Of a stretch of DNA of 64,000 nt, positions 53,901 through 64,000 are shown one piece after another. The notes under the pieces were generated by a model. That model saw only the letters and a list, made by a program, of their open reading frames with translations. It searched no databases and was not told the DNA's origin. This DNA is from Branchiostoma lanceolatum. Lineage: Eukaryota; Chordata; Leptocardii; Amphioxiformes; Branchiostomatidae. Both the position numbers and the translations under genes were made by a program. The stretch is from positions 9,016,734 through 9,080,733 of the forward strand of contig NC_089738.1 in NCBI RefSeq assembly GCF_035083965.1, in the 5' to 3' direction. The first letter of the stretch is position 1; every line of letters starts with the position of its first letter.

Positions 53901-56900
53901 TTGTATGGCCATTATCTTGCATATATCACCACAGACTTCTTGAAAGGTCATCTCCTAACAGTGGGATATCACAGTTTCTCTGCTTATGATGGCTTTAGTA
54001 TACATGCACTCATGACTGTAACAATATTTGATTGTGTACTATTAGCTTGGCATTGGAACAAACTGATTTCTTTACATGTATTGTTAGTGGAAATTTTAGT
54101 AGCAGCTTAGATTATAGGGTAATTCCCCAACATTCTATTTCATGATCACAGGAAACCTTTAGTCCGTTTCCAATGTGATTTGACCTCATTCAAATATTTT
54201 ACATTAGACTTGCTGATTTTGTACTACAAGATGACAGAATGCCATCATATTTGTTGGACTTTAGCAATGTCAGTCAAAATGTTTTAGGGGCAAATTGAAA
54301 AATCTTTGCAGATGCCAAATGTTCAAACTAGCTTTAAGCTGCTATATATATTTATAATACCTTCTATATCCACCTCTATACATACTCATAATAGACATGT
54401 GAGTGGCTGCCATGTAATACTATATAAAAACAGTGACAGAGTGCTTTTGGGCATCACACTTGAATTCCTCAGTTCACATGTTACCTTACCCAAGTCCAGC
54501 CACATGGCGCCACAGACCACCATGGCCAAATGGTTCCCGTTATAAATGAATGATTCAGAATTCTGTAGCCCCATTTTACATTCTTTTTTCTGCAAAAGCT
54601 TTTAGCAGGTTCAAAAGATACACAAAATAGTCTTGGTTTTCTGTAAATGCAGAAATGTTTGCAGGGATTTAATTTCGCGGTAAGTAGAAAATGGAGTGTT
54701 CGCGGTAGTTTCGAGTTAGTGTTTAAAACAATAGAAGCGCTACAGCCACACAGTGGAGCGGCTTTTTGCGGTGATTCTAAGTTTGCGGTAAACAGTTCAC
54801 CATGAACTTAAAACCACTGCGAACATTTCTGCATTTACTATACCAATTTTGTCATTTGTAAAACCTTCCTGACCACTAAGATTTCATAATGAAGACAACC
54901 TTTATTTTTTTGGCATGCTCCCATCAATTTTACAGTGCCCAAAGGAAGTCTAATATGTATAATCAAATCAGTATGGCCTGGGGCTGACATGCCTACAGAA
55001 TGGGAAATTAACATTCAGGGAAGTGAGCTGGGCTTATGGGACATGTGACATTTGTGTGTGGTTGATTATGTTACAGCCACCCAGGTGCCCTTAAAGGTGC
55101 AATAATTTTCCATCTTCACTTTTACAAGTCCATGGTTTAAGATAGTGTAGCTTGGATTTTAATCATAATTTGTCATATAAACAATAATCATGTAGCTGCC
55201 CTTTCACATAGATTTCCATGTAGACTTTCACAGTCTTGTGCATTACATCTCATAAGAGTCAAAATTATTTCATGTGACTGTATCGTTATACAATAATTAT
55301 CATTAAAGTTGTAGGTTACTAAGGGTATAAAATCTTCAAGTTGTAGTTGTAGGGTAATGTTTACACTATTCTGCTTCCTTGCTGCAAAGAAAAAAAAGTT
55401 GTGCTAAATTTCTGTTATAATTGCATATATATGTTAATATGCTGTACAGGGCATATTGTTACTGAAGGGTTTGATTCAAATGAAAAGAAAATGCACCTGG
55501 ACCTCTGTCATTTACTAGCATTCCTGTATATAAGTTGAAGCAAGAAGCAATATACCATGCATAGGGTAATTGAATTATAAGTTTATTGAATCTAGACCTA
55601 AATTACTTGTAGCGTACATGTGTGACTTACTGTAATTTCAGCTCTGTTGGGGGTAATTTGTTTCACATAAGATTAAGGCTACATGACGTGTAAATACAAA
55701 TGTACAAGCCCCTTGCCAAGATGCAAATCAGTTTCTTCCCCACACTTTATTACAAATCATAGCAGCAGTGATATTTTACATACATATAGCTTATACTATA
55801 CATAACAGTATGATAATGAAACAAGGCAAGATTATTTGTGCCATTGTGATATAAAAGTATGGCTGCCTATTAATACTTCAACATAATTATAGCATTGTTA
55901 ATTCCTTTCACCAAGCTTTAAACATTAGATGATCCGCTGTTCAATAGGGATAAATAATGCATTCCTTGGACTCCATGTTAAAAAATCTGGAGCCATTCAA
56001 TTATAGCAATATCACTACTCCAAACAACCTTGAACAAAATATGCATCGATGTGCATGTACTTCAATGTTGTTTTTCCGTATTGAAAGCATCCCGTGACCA
56101 TGAGTACTAGTATTGATTATATTATATATACTACGTGCATGTCTGTGCCTGTACACACTTCATCTGTATTCCCCAAGTATCCTCCCACCTCCTTGGTATT
56201 CTACTTACATCTGGATTTCGTCTTGCTCGGAGACTTGCAAATTGCCTTTTAGCTTTCAATGTAGTGAAGTGCATTGTCGGTATGTCCTGCTGCAATAACA
56301 CTGCAGCAACCAGGCCCCTTGGTCAACCTCTTTGTTAGGATGCCGTAGCACCGAGGAAATCGTACAGGTAATCGTACAAGTCTGCTCTTTTCTATCATTG
56401 ATTTCCATGCAAGGAGATTTATATGTAATACAATGTAGTTGTTAGGAATTTGATCTGTTCCCTATAGTACGAGATAGGCAATTGTTGTCAGACTTAGTTG
56501 AATTGGGGTTCGTGGTTCGCCGCAAGTCAAATGTCTTGGGATGTCCTTGTGATGTCGCAGGTCAAAATTGTGTCTGGTAAGATATTGTGTACGTGCACAA
56601 ATTCTATTTACACGACAGTCGTACATTTCTATGCGCAGAATTATGTACAATTCTGTACAAAATTCATTACAATTGCACAAGTTTTATGAGTCAGTACGCT
56701 AAAAATTGAAGTGGAATCGTCTTTGTAAAATGTTATAAGAAAATCATGCTGTGAAAAAATTCAGTTTCTAGGTTTGGAGTTGTGTCGATTTCTCAGATTT
56801 GATAGCCCAATATTTTATATCATATTTTAGACTAAGTTTGTAATCCATATTGCAATGATTGTATTTGATTTTGTGTCAGAGGAGTTATATTAATATGTGA

Positions 56901-59900
56901 TCTCGGTGATTACTAGACAGTATTGAATGTAGTACCATAATATCATAGAGCAATAGGCATCTTCTAAGGATGTAAATTTATTGCATCTCATCTGTGTTTT
57001 CGATAAAATCTAGTCATTTCTATCTGGGGCTGATGCAACTTTACGAGAAGCAATAACCAATGCTTCATATGCTGTATAATTTAAAGTAATTTTACTTGAT
57101 AATTAAATTTTATCACTGACTTTGACTGTAAAGTCAACTTGAATACACACATGTACATGTACAAATGAATATGGGAACAGTCTCAAAGTATGATGTATAC
57201 AACGTGCGTAATTCAAGACTCGTGTTATTCTAATTAACTACTAAGTTGAATTGGTTTTAATCACTGTAATGTTTCCTTGTTATAACACACAGGCCTCTAC
57301 AAGCATCGCATTGATTCAACTCACAATTTAGGGTCTAATGTTTGATAGGATTTGTACATCTTGGCTAACACAAGGTTGGTGCAGAACGTATTACTGTAAC
57401 CTTTTTCCTTTGCCTGAATATTTTACATGCATGGCATGTGGGTTGACGTGTGTTGCTATGCATGTCATCATCTCCAAGGTCAATGACTCCTTCAGGATAG
57501 GTCTGTCTCTAAATTACTTATCACAAGTGATGATTCGGGGTGTTGGCTCTTCGGGCTTCGCTGAATTTTGATCGTATTTTACTAGCTCTTGTGACCCGGG
57601 CGAGTGGAGAGTGGTTTCAACCGAGTGCCGTGATGGGAAAAACAGAACCTTGGAGGCCAAGAAGTAATTGAATGGTTCATGCATCTTTGCAGGCTTTGTA
57701 TGATATGTTGAATGTTACATATAGCATGCAATGTCAATGTAGCATGGAAAAGGAATGGCATTTTGAGGAAATATATCATGGGCTGTGTTGAATATTCCCA
57801 TTTTCTTTGCACACACTTACATGGTCGTATATTAGGGAAATCTCACATATGGAATCTGTAAAGGAAAATTTCAATCAGTTTTTGAGGAAATTCCAAAGTA
57901 GAATAGTTTTAATCTTGAAATACACATTCGTCAATTTTCACTTGAGAAGAATCAGAAAATAAGTCTTGCTGTCAGAAAGTGTCGCCACACTTGGGGCTTC
58001 TCATATTTCGTTCCTTGAATGTCATTTCAGACTTGTATATTAGCCCCCATGAAAAGAAAAAAAGAATTCTGTAATGTTTGTAGAGAAACTTAGAAAATAT
58101 GGAAAGGCATTTTTGGTAGTCCATTGATTTACCAGCATATATGATAATTGAAGTTCTATCGTTAAAGTGGTGTCACATGTATCTTTTTATATAGCTTTGA
58201 AAGGCTAAGTTTGATAAGGCAGGGTTAGGATCACAGGAACCCTTTGTGTTTGTTTCCAAGATGATTGATAACTGGAATGATTTATTGTGCATTACTTGCA
58301 CCCAATTCTCTGGTACTGATCTTGTAATGGGTTACCTTGCCCTTCAGTGCTGCCTTGATGTGAAAGCTTTCCCGTGAAAACACCTCCTATTGATCAAGTC
58401 AGTTCAAGTCAGGACACAATCATACTGAAAGTCAAGGTCTTGGGCACAGAGATATTCATGCATTTGTTTCAAATAGAGTGGATGCAGTCTTCGCCACTAT
58501 CATACAGTTTCCTTCAAATTGGTAATTGGCCAAGACTGATAATAAGATCCCTGATGTGATAGATGCTGATTCTCCGAAACAGTATTTTTGATTGTCTACT
58601 TGTATGTTGATCAGTATAATGTCTTTTAGATTATATAGAATTATGATAATAAACCTCTGTGCAATGGCCAGTTTCTATGTATGGATAGTGTTTAGCACCA
58701 AGGGCAGACCTGTTTCTATGTTTGGGTAGTATTTGCCATCAGGAACAGGCCTTTCCTATGTGTGAATAGTATTCAGCACCAGGGACAGACCTGTTTCAAT
58801 ACAGTATATGGATAGTGCTAAGCACCAGGGACAGGTCTGTTTCTATAGGTGAATAGTGCTCAGCACTAAGGGCAGGCCTGTTTCAAATGTATGGATAGTG
58901 TTCAACACCAGGGACAGGTCTGTTTCTATGTGTGGATAGTGTTCAGTACCAGGGACGGCTCTATTTTGTCATATGTGGTTAGTGTTCAGCACCAAGGACA
59001 GACCTGTTTTAATAAAGAATATGGATAGTTCTAAGCACCAGGGACAGGTCTGTTTCTTTATGTGAATAGTGCTCAGGACCAAGGACAGGCCTGTTTCAAA
59101 TGTATGGATAGTGTTCAGCACCAGGGACAGGTCTGTTTCTATGTGTGGATAGTGTTACGCACCAGGGGCAGGTCTGTTTCTATATTTGGATAGTGTTCAG
59201 CACCAAGGACAGGTCTGTTCTATGTGTGGATAGTGTTCAGCACCAAGGACAGGTCTGTTTCTATGTGTGGGTAGTGTTCAACACCAGGGAGATGCCTGTT
59301 TCTGTGTGGATAGTGTTCAGCACCAAGGACAGGCCTGTTTCAAATGTGTGGATAGTGTTCAGCACAAGGGATATGCTTCTTCTATATGTGGATAGTGTTC
59401 AGCACCAGGGACAGGTCTATCTAAATGTATAAACATTGGAAATTTGATCTATAATGTGTATGAGAAATTGATGACACAAAATGATTTCTCAACTTATATC
59501 ACATAGTACTTAGAATCAACATGGTCAACATGGAATCAACAATTCTTCTATGAATAATAGTGTAATACGGAAGTGAAATAATCAAATAACACAATGCCTC
59601 CATGTTGTAGTTTGTACCTTTATCATACATGAAATATCATGCCGAATCATGACTTGTACATATTTATAAAGGTACATACCATCAAGGTTACAGATATTAC
59701 TGTAAATTCATTTAAACTTCTGCTGTGGTTTATTCACAGTCGGAGAAAAGGGGTTTTCCAAAATTTGCACTTGAAGCAAGTAGTCATACAAAGGAAACCT
59801 ATTTGTGCTGTCATCAGGTTGTGCTAGAGAGATCACCACAAAAGCTGCAAAAGTTTGTACACTACCAAAAATATTTTTTTCTTGTTTTACTTATTTTTGG

Positions 59901-62900
59901 ACAATTCTTGTATGGAGAAAAATTATTCTTGCACGAAGAAAATCAAGAAAAAAAAAAGAAAAACAAGAAACCACAAAAAATGTCCATTCTTACACAAAGA
60001 ACAATTTTCTTATTTTTCTTCAGAGGAGAAAGTGTTTCTGAAAGATTCTCACTAACAAGATTTTTTTAGAAATAAAAGCAAAACTTTCTTTTTTTCTTAA
60101 AAATGCAAGAAAAAAATTATTGCATATTCTTAAGAAATACAAGAATTGGTTTCTTAGAACCAGTTCAATTCCTGAAGAAGTATAAGAAAAAAAATCTCAA
60201 CAAGAAAAATTTGCTTGCCCCATGGACAAGAACAATTTCTTGGACGCAGAAAAATTTTCTTCCTGGAAGATCAATTTTCTGTGTGGAAGAAAAACAAGAA
60301 AAACTTTCTTTTTCATTTTTGGTAGTGTAGTGTACAGTAAAGGTGTTGATGTTGAAAATGATAACTGGATGTTGTGTTGTCCACAGTTATGTGAGGACTG
60401 TGGGGAGCTCTACTGCACCGCCTGCTTTGCTCAGTTCCACATGAAGGGGGCGCTGCGGAGTCACAATGCCATCCCTTATAAGGTAAGATGTGCGTTTTGG
60501 GCCTTGTACTTACATCATGACTTTGTACAATACATGTAGACCACAGTATGAGAAAGGTAAGAAGGCCTTTAGTTCCCTTGGCTTCCTTGTTGTCCCTTTT
60601 GTGCCTAGCATCTTGCACACGCGTGGTTAGTGTTTAGCACCAGGGACAGGACTGTTTTAATGTGTGGATAGTGTTCAACACTAGGGACTTACTGTAAATG
60701 CATTTAAGTTTGCATGGTTTTAATTTAGCCGTAGGGAGAAAATGGAGTATTCACGGTGGTCTTAAGTTTGCATATGAATCAATAAATAGACAAGGGGGTA
60801 GGAGGGCAAAAATTTGTGGCGGTTTTTAGTTTGCGGCAAAGAGCTTACCGCGAAAACCGTTAACATAAAACCACCGCAAAAATTTCTGCATTTGCAGTAC
60901 TTGTTTGATGTGTGGTTTGTGTTCAGTACCAGGGACAGAACTGTTCTTATGCGGTGTGGATAGTGTTCAGTACCAGGGACAGAACTGTTCTTATGCAGTG
61001 TGGATAGTGTTCAGTACCAGGGACAGAACTGTTCTTATGCGGTGTGGATAGTGTTCAGTACCAGGGACAGAACTGTTCTTATGCAGTGTGGATAGTGTTC
61101 AGTACCAGGGACAGAACTGTTCTTATGCGGTGTGGATAGTGTTCAGTACCAGGGACAGAACTGTTCTTATGCGGTGTGGATAGTGTTCAGCACCAGGGAC
61201 AGAACTGTTCTTATGCGGTGTGGATAGTGTGCAGTACCAGGGACAGAACTGTTCTTATGCAGTGTAGATAGTGTTCAGTACCAGGGACAGAACTGTTCTT
61301 ATGCAGTGTGGATAGTGTTCAGTACCAGGGACAGAACTGTTCTTATGCGGTGTGGATAGTGTGCAGTACCAGGGACAGAACTGTTCTTATGCAGTGTGGA
61401 TAGTGTTCAGCACCAGGGACAGAACTGTTCTTATGCGGTGTGGATAGTGTGCAGTACCAGGGACAGAACTGTTCTTATGCAGTGTGGATAGTGTTCAGTA
61501 CCAGGGACAGAACTGTTCTTATGCAGTGTGGAAAGTGTTCAGTACCAGGGACAGAACTGTTCTTATGCGGTGTGGATAGTGTTCAGTACCAGGGACAGAA
61601 CTGTTCTTATGCAGTGTGGATAGTGTTCAGTACCAGGGACAGAACTGTTCTTATGCGGTGTGGATAGTGTTCAGTACCAGGGACAGAACTGTTCTTATGC
61701 AGTGTGGATAGTGTTCAGTACCAGGGACAGAACTGTTCTTATGCAGTGTGGATAGTGTTCAGTACCAGGGGCAGAACTGTTCTTATGCGGCGTGGATAGT
61801 GTTCAGTACCAGGGACGGACCACTTTTCAGTGTTAATCTTCATCTACACATTTTTTTTTTCATCCTTCTTATTATCCAGGAGGGGAGCAGTCCATCGTCC
61901 GGGTCTCAGAGTGCCAGAAAGATGTATGTAGAGTTTTTTCATAGTGTTTATTCAGGTTAGGCCACACAAATTTTATTTCTTGGTTCCCAGATTTTTTTCA
62001 GGAAGTAATGGAGTCACCCGGCAAAATATAAACTGAAACTAAAAGAAATAAGAAATATGCATCTTGTGATGTAGTCACAGAGTCAATGACTTGTAATAAA
62101 AAGTATGATAAAAGTTTTAATGCATTGATACATGTAAGTAAAAAACAAAACAATAACAACTGGGAGGAGTTTCTTCATCTGTGGCCAAATTATTTTTTGG
62201 TTGGAGATCAGAAAAAAATGCAGCGAGGCCAAGAACCAAGAAATAAGAATTATGTACATGTAAGTGTAACCAAAAAATAGTTTTATGTTAGAAGTTGAAT
62301 TTTCATACTGAAGATGAATAAATGTATGTACAATCTATGTACATGTAGATTAGACTGTACTGTTCAGCCTACAGTAACTGTAGGTTACAATGTATATTTC
62401 AAAAGACAAAGTAGTACATTTCACTGAGCGCAGCAAGGTGCTAAGCCTACTCCCTTATCTTGTGCTGCCACGAGTACGGTTTGCCACAAAGGGTTTTCTA
62501 TGTCATTTGTAAGTTCCGCCGCCTTAAAGCATACAGTAGCACATTTCTTGCATACTCTCACATGCGATGATCCTTCTCATCCGTCATTTAATACTGTCTA
62601 CATATGTGTGTTTCTTATCTCTGCAGGACACCATCCTTAAGCAAGCTGGGGAAACAGAAGAAGGTTGACAGTAAAGAAGTAAGTATAAGATGATTTAGGC
62701 TAGCCATACAGTTCCAGCTTCCGCAGGGCTTGAAATATCATTTCTTCTGTTTCCTGTTATACGTTATGATTCATATTACCCAGGCTGAATATTTTTAGTC
62801 TGTAAAGTTCCAAGTTATACATACAGTCGTGTAGTATACATATTTTTTCGAGCAAACTTGAAAAAAGTTTTTTTGCAAATTGTGAGTTGACAGGGGTATT

Positions 62901-64000
62901 CATGTATGATCATTTTAATCTTTATTTATGTCATAGAATTAATAACATCACTAAGGGATTAATATAATCTAATATTACCATCTGGTAGTTTAGATTAGAG
63001 TCTTTGTTGTTTAATTCCCTTTGTTTTAAATGCCATTTAGGATTAATGTACCAATCCATACTACCTTATGTTGCAACTGATACCAGTATTTTTTGGGTAA
63101 ATCATGTTGCTTTGAAATAAGGTTTTCCTCAGCGTGCTTCAGTCTGCTATTTGACAGAGTTTTATAGCTGATGATTGACAAACATTGTAGCCATTTTGTC
63201 ATCTTGACAGACAGAATTGGTGTGTCTGCTATGAAAAATATGTGAGCAGCATAGGTTGATTGAAGGCAACATTAATGCCAGATTGCCCAGGGATCTGGAC
63301 TGAAATGGCATCAATGCCCCAAATGCTGGGTCAGTCTGGCATCAATGCCAGACCTTTCTGGCACTACACCACTTTCGCTAGGGAAGACAACAGAAAAAGA
63401 CATCTGGGGCTGAGAAAAACTTTGTAGCACTGTGGTCACGGTTATCAACTTTGAGTCTAACCCAGGGAAATCTCAATTGTCAAAGGAAAGCTGCAGCACC
63501 AGATGAGGTCAGGGCACAGACCGCGCTTGTCACCTTGGATCAGTTCACAGGAAATCAAGTGCCAATTTAAATTCAGCCTGAATCATGTTCCTTCTGTCTG
63601 ACATCACATCTTTACAACGTTTGTCAATTATTAGCTACCAGTACCAAAAAAGAATAAGAAATGCCTTCGAGTTTGATGTTTGATGTTTTTGAAAAGTAAT
63701 GTTTTCCTAGAACTATCGTAGAGTTGAATTCGTTATCACCGAGTACAGTAGGGGTATTCTATCTACTAGTAGATAACTTTAAACAGTGCTTGCAGCTAGA
63801 TGACTAGTTATTCAGTGTAATATAACCAGCTGCTGCCATACCACTTGCCTGCAAAGCTGGTGTGTTACGCTGAAAGGTGGTTATACCAGCTGTACAGATA
63901 CAGATACTGTACAGTTTTAAACAGCTGCTTACACCTTATGATAATTGTGTGTTCTGTAAGATGGAAGATCCAGGTAGAAGAGCAAGTCCAGTTGGAGCCT
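45255..64000 (+). CDS. ZBBX: ZBBX (zinc finger B-box protein), 5' part
   Basis: Orthologue of vertebrate ZBBX, a B-box protein with no RING or SPRY partner, best known as a transcript of ciliated cells; its biochemical role is unclear. Coding exons: 45255-45328 (exon from 45229), 46401-46514, 48386-48473, 49096-49135, 53128-53249, 60387-60482, 61880-61923, 62627-62678, possibly 63974-64000 onward. All phases agree and all introns are GT-AG. Family marks: QNLQLEVDNQEMEARL (ZBBX has QLELENQEMEKKL at the same place), then IWQSGKKG, VKGTPCGQCEAK, CEDCGELYCTACFAQFH and KGALRSH. The gene continues past the right edge. It is unrelated to the ABCC4 cluster. Confidence 0.88.
45434..45640. mobile_element. 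Foldback MITE family, copy 1 (ZBBX intron 2)
   Basis: Inverted ends built on gttcacggtggttttat and its counterpart near ataaaaccacagc...atttacagta. The same ends define the elements at 54,641-54,840 and 60,690-60,899. Confidence 0.65.
46401..46514 (+). other. ZBBX coiled-coil exon
   Basis: Encodes a continuous heptad-like helix from KDVKEVRAQNLQLEVDNQ to the MRMEKEERE end, preceded by RLHR on the previous exon. The same helix follows the N-terminus in human ZBBX and is the clearest family marker outside the zinc finger. It probably serves in oligomerisation. Confidence 0.85.
46553..46740. repeat. 48-bp minisatellite, four units
   Basis: Units start agctggaccaataacag at 46,553, 46,601 and 46,649; a diverged unit (agctggacctataacag) starts at 46,702. 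Each unit continues with acttgaagcatgctttagtc or a close variant. Located just after a ZBBX donor site. Confidence 0.9.
50876..50919. repeat. (AT)22 microsatellite
   Basis: Uninterrupted at dinucleotides over 44 bases in a ZBBX intron; likely polymorphic in length. Confidence 0.95.
52157..52221. repeat. Perfect 28-bp hairpin in a ZBBX intron
   Basis: Arms 52,157-52,184 and 52,194-52,221 are exact reverse complements around a nine-base loop (ttagacttt). The size and shape are within the range of a pre-miRNA or of a minimal snapback transposon relic. Confidence 0.85.
53250..58675. other. First part of the ZBBX B-box intron, mostly unannotated
   Basis: AT-rich intronic DNA with frequent tacatgta words. 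Only the MITE at 54,641-54,840 is recognisable. Open frames such as those at 56,113 and 57,338 show no family features. Confidence 0.5.
54641..54840. mobile_element. Foldback MITE family, copy 2
   Basis: Begins ctgtaaatgcagaaatgtt and ends in the inverted form gaacatttctgcatttac; internal tttgcggt / accgcaa words pair across the element. About 200 bases, noncoding. Confidence 0.8.
58676..59424. repeat. Diverged minisatellite array 1 (ZBBX B-box intron)
   Basis: Irregular units of roughly 40-45 bases with consensus gtggatagtgttcagcacca ggacaggtctgtttctat. Units vary in length and sequence more than in array 2 (60,905-61,830), with which they share the tggatagtgttcag...ccagggaca core. The open frame across it (59,145-59,432) is a by-product of the repeat. 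Confidence 0.9.
59858..60330. mobile_element. TA-flanked MITE rich in tttctt/aagaaa words
   Basis: Inverted ends cactaccaaaaat (59,860-59,872) and atttttggtagtg (60,315-60,327), each bordered by TA, fit a TA-targeting transposon. The interior is dense in aagaaa and tttctt, so the two halves can pair over much of their length. No transposase frame. The right end lies 56 bases before the exon at 60,387. Confidence 0.8.
60690..60899. mobile_element. Foldback MITE family, copy 3, inserted into a minisatellite
   Basis: Ends tactgtaaatgca and tgcatttgcagta are inverted, with ggttttaa / ttaacataaaacc pairing inside. Minisatellite units lie immediately to the left (60,622-60,689) and to the right (from 60,905), so the element split an existing array. 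Confidence 0.8.
60905..61830. repeat. 44-bp minisatellite array 2, about 20 units
   Basis: Units recur at exactly 44 bases (variant markers gcgg/gcag at 60,951, 60,995, 61,039 ... 61,787) with no length change over 20 units. Consensus core: tggatagtgttcagtacc, then agggacagaactgttctt. Open frames here are repeat artefacts. Remnant units at 60,622-60,689 show that the array once extended left of the MITE at 60,690. Confidence 0.95.
61931..63973. other. ZBBX 3'-most visible introns
   Basis: Apart from the exon at 62,627-62,678, no recognisable feature. A short self-similar patch (ggcatcaatgcc / ggcattaatgcc words, about 63,265-63,360) is the only structure noted. Confidence 0.5.
63974..64000 (+). 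other. Possible start of the next ZBBX exon
   Basis: After atccag the sequence reads VEEQVQLEP in the phase left by the exon ending at 62,678. The polypyrimidine tract is weak and the window ends here, so this is tentative. Confidence 0.35.

Larger units (their letters stand above)
53128..60482 (+). other. ZBBX B-box zinc finger split over two exons
   Basis: Exon 53128-53249 ends with the first Cys pair (CGQC) and KKAVL. Exon 60387-60482 supplies LCEDC, LYCTAC, FH and SH, completing eight candidate zinc ligands in B-box spacing. Both exons start and end so that the junction is phase 0. The 7.1 kb intron between them carries a foldback element, a MITE and a minisatellite. Confidence 0.88.

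Noticed and set aside
59145..59432. 95-residue open frame of repeated DSVQHQGQV-type peptides
   Set aside because: Produced by the minisatellite; no splice sites and the frame shifts with unit length.
60905..61830. CRISPR-like regularly spaced repeats
   Set aside because: Units are directly adjacent with no unique spacers, no cas genes, and the host is an animal genome; it is a minisatellite.
61440..61960. Open frames inside the 44-bp array
   Set aside because: 44 is not a multiple of three, so the peptide repeats only every three units; no sign of translation.

Overview
This is animal (intron-rich) nuclear DNA, not prokaryotic. Two protein families with vertebrate orthologues (ABCC4/MRP4 and ZBBX), introns of a few hundred bases, many short foldback elements and frequent tacatgta-type words suggest an invertebrate deuterostome. 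Amphioxus (Branchiostoma) is my best guess; this is inference, since no species marker was tested.

Bases 1-33,321 hold a cluster of ABCC4-like (multidrug resistance protein 4) genes in alternating orientation. Copy A (+) enters at the left edge and only its last seven exons are visible (333-2885). Copy B (-, 16348-4048) and copy C (+, 17853-32171) are complete. Each has 26 coding exons and joins to an uninterrupted frame (1342 and 1344 aa by my exon sums). B and C are head-to-head around a 1.5 kb divergent promoter region, and their flanks are also homologous, so they form a large imperfect inverted repeat. A and B converge on a shared, nearly palindromic poly(A) region. The same region follows C, but there it runs directly into a truncated ABCC4 exon 1 (33,260-33,321, -). 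I read this as the remnant of a fourth copy, D, whose body was deleted between exon 1 and the stop codon. NBD2-coding exons are almost identical in A, B and C, while several membrane-segment exons have diverged.

Bases 34,600-37,538 (-) hold a divergent TCTP/TPT1-like gene. It has an unusual amphipathic N-terminal extension, preceded in the same frame by a signal-peptide-like leader and one TAA stop. Around it lie repeats and a partial, exon-less duplicate of its flanks (38,165-38,700).

From about 39,700 to the right edge (+) lies the 5' part of a ZBBX (zinc-finger B-box) orthologue. It has a TCTCGCGAGA-type promoter, a noncoding first exon, a coiled-coil exon and a B-box split over two exons 7.1 kb apart. 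Its introns carry MITE-like elements with clear terminal inverted repeats, an 815-bp tandem dimer, perfect hairpins, an AT microsatellite and two related minisatellite arrays on either side of the second B-box exon.

Functionally the window is an ABC exporter cluster shaped by inverted duplication, deletion and probable gene conversion, next to two unrelated single genes. All coordinates were derived by hand from splice-site and frame agreement; no alignment or database search was run.
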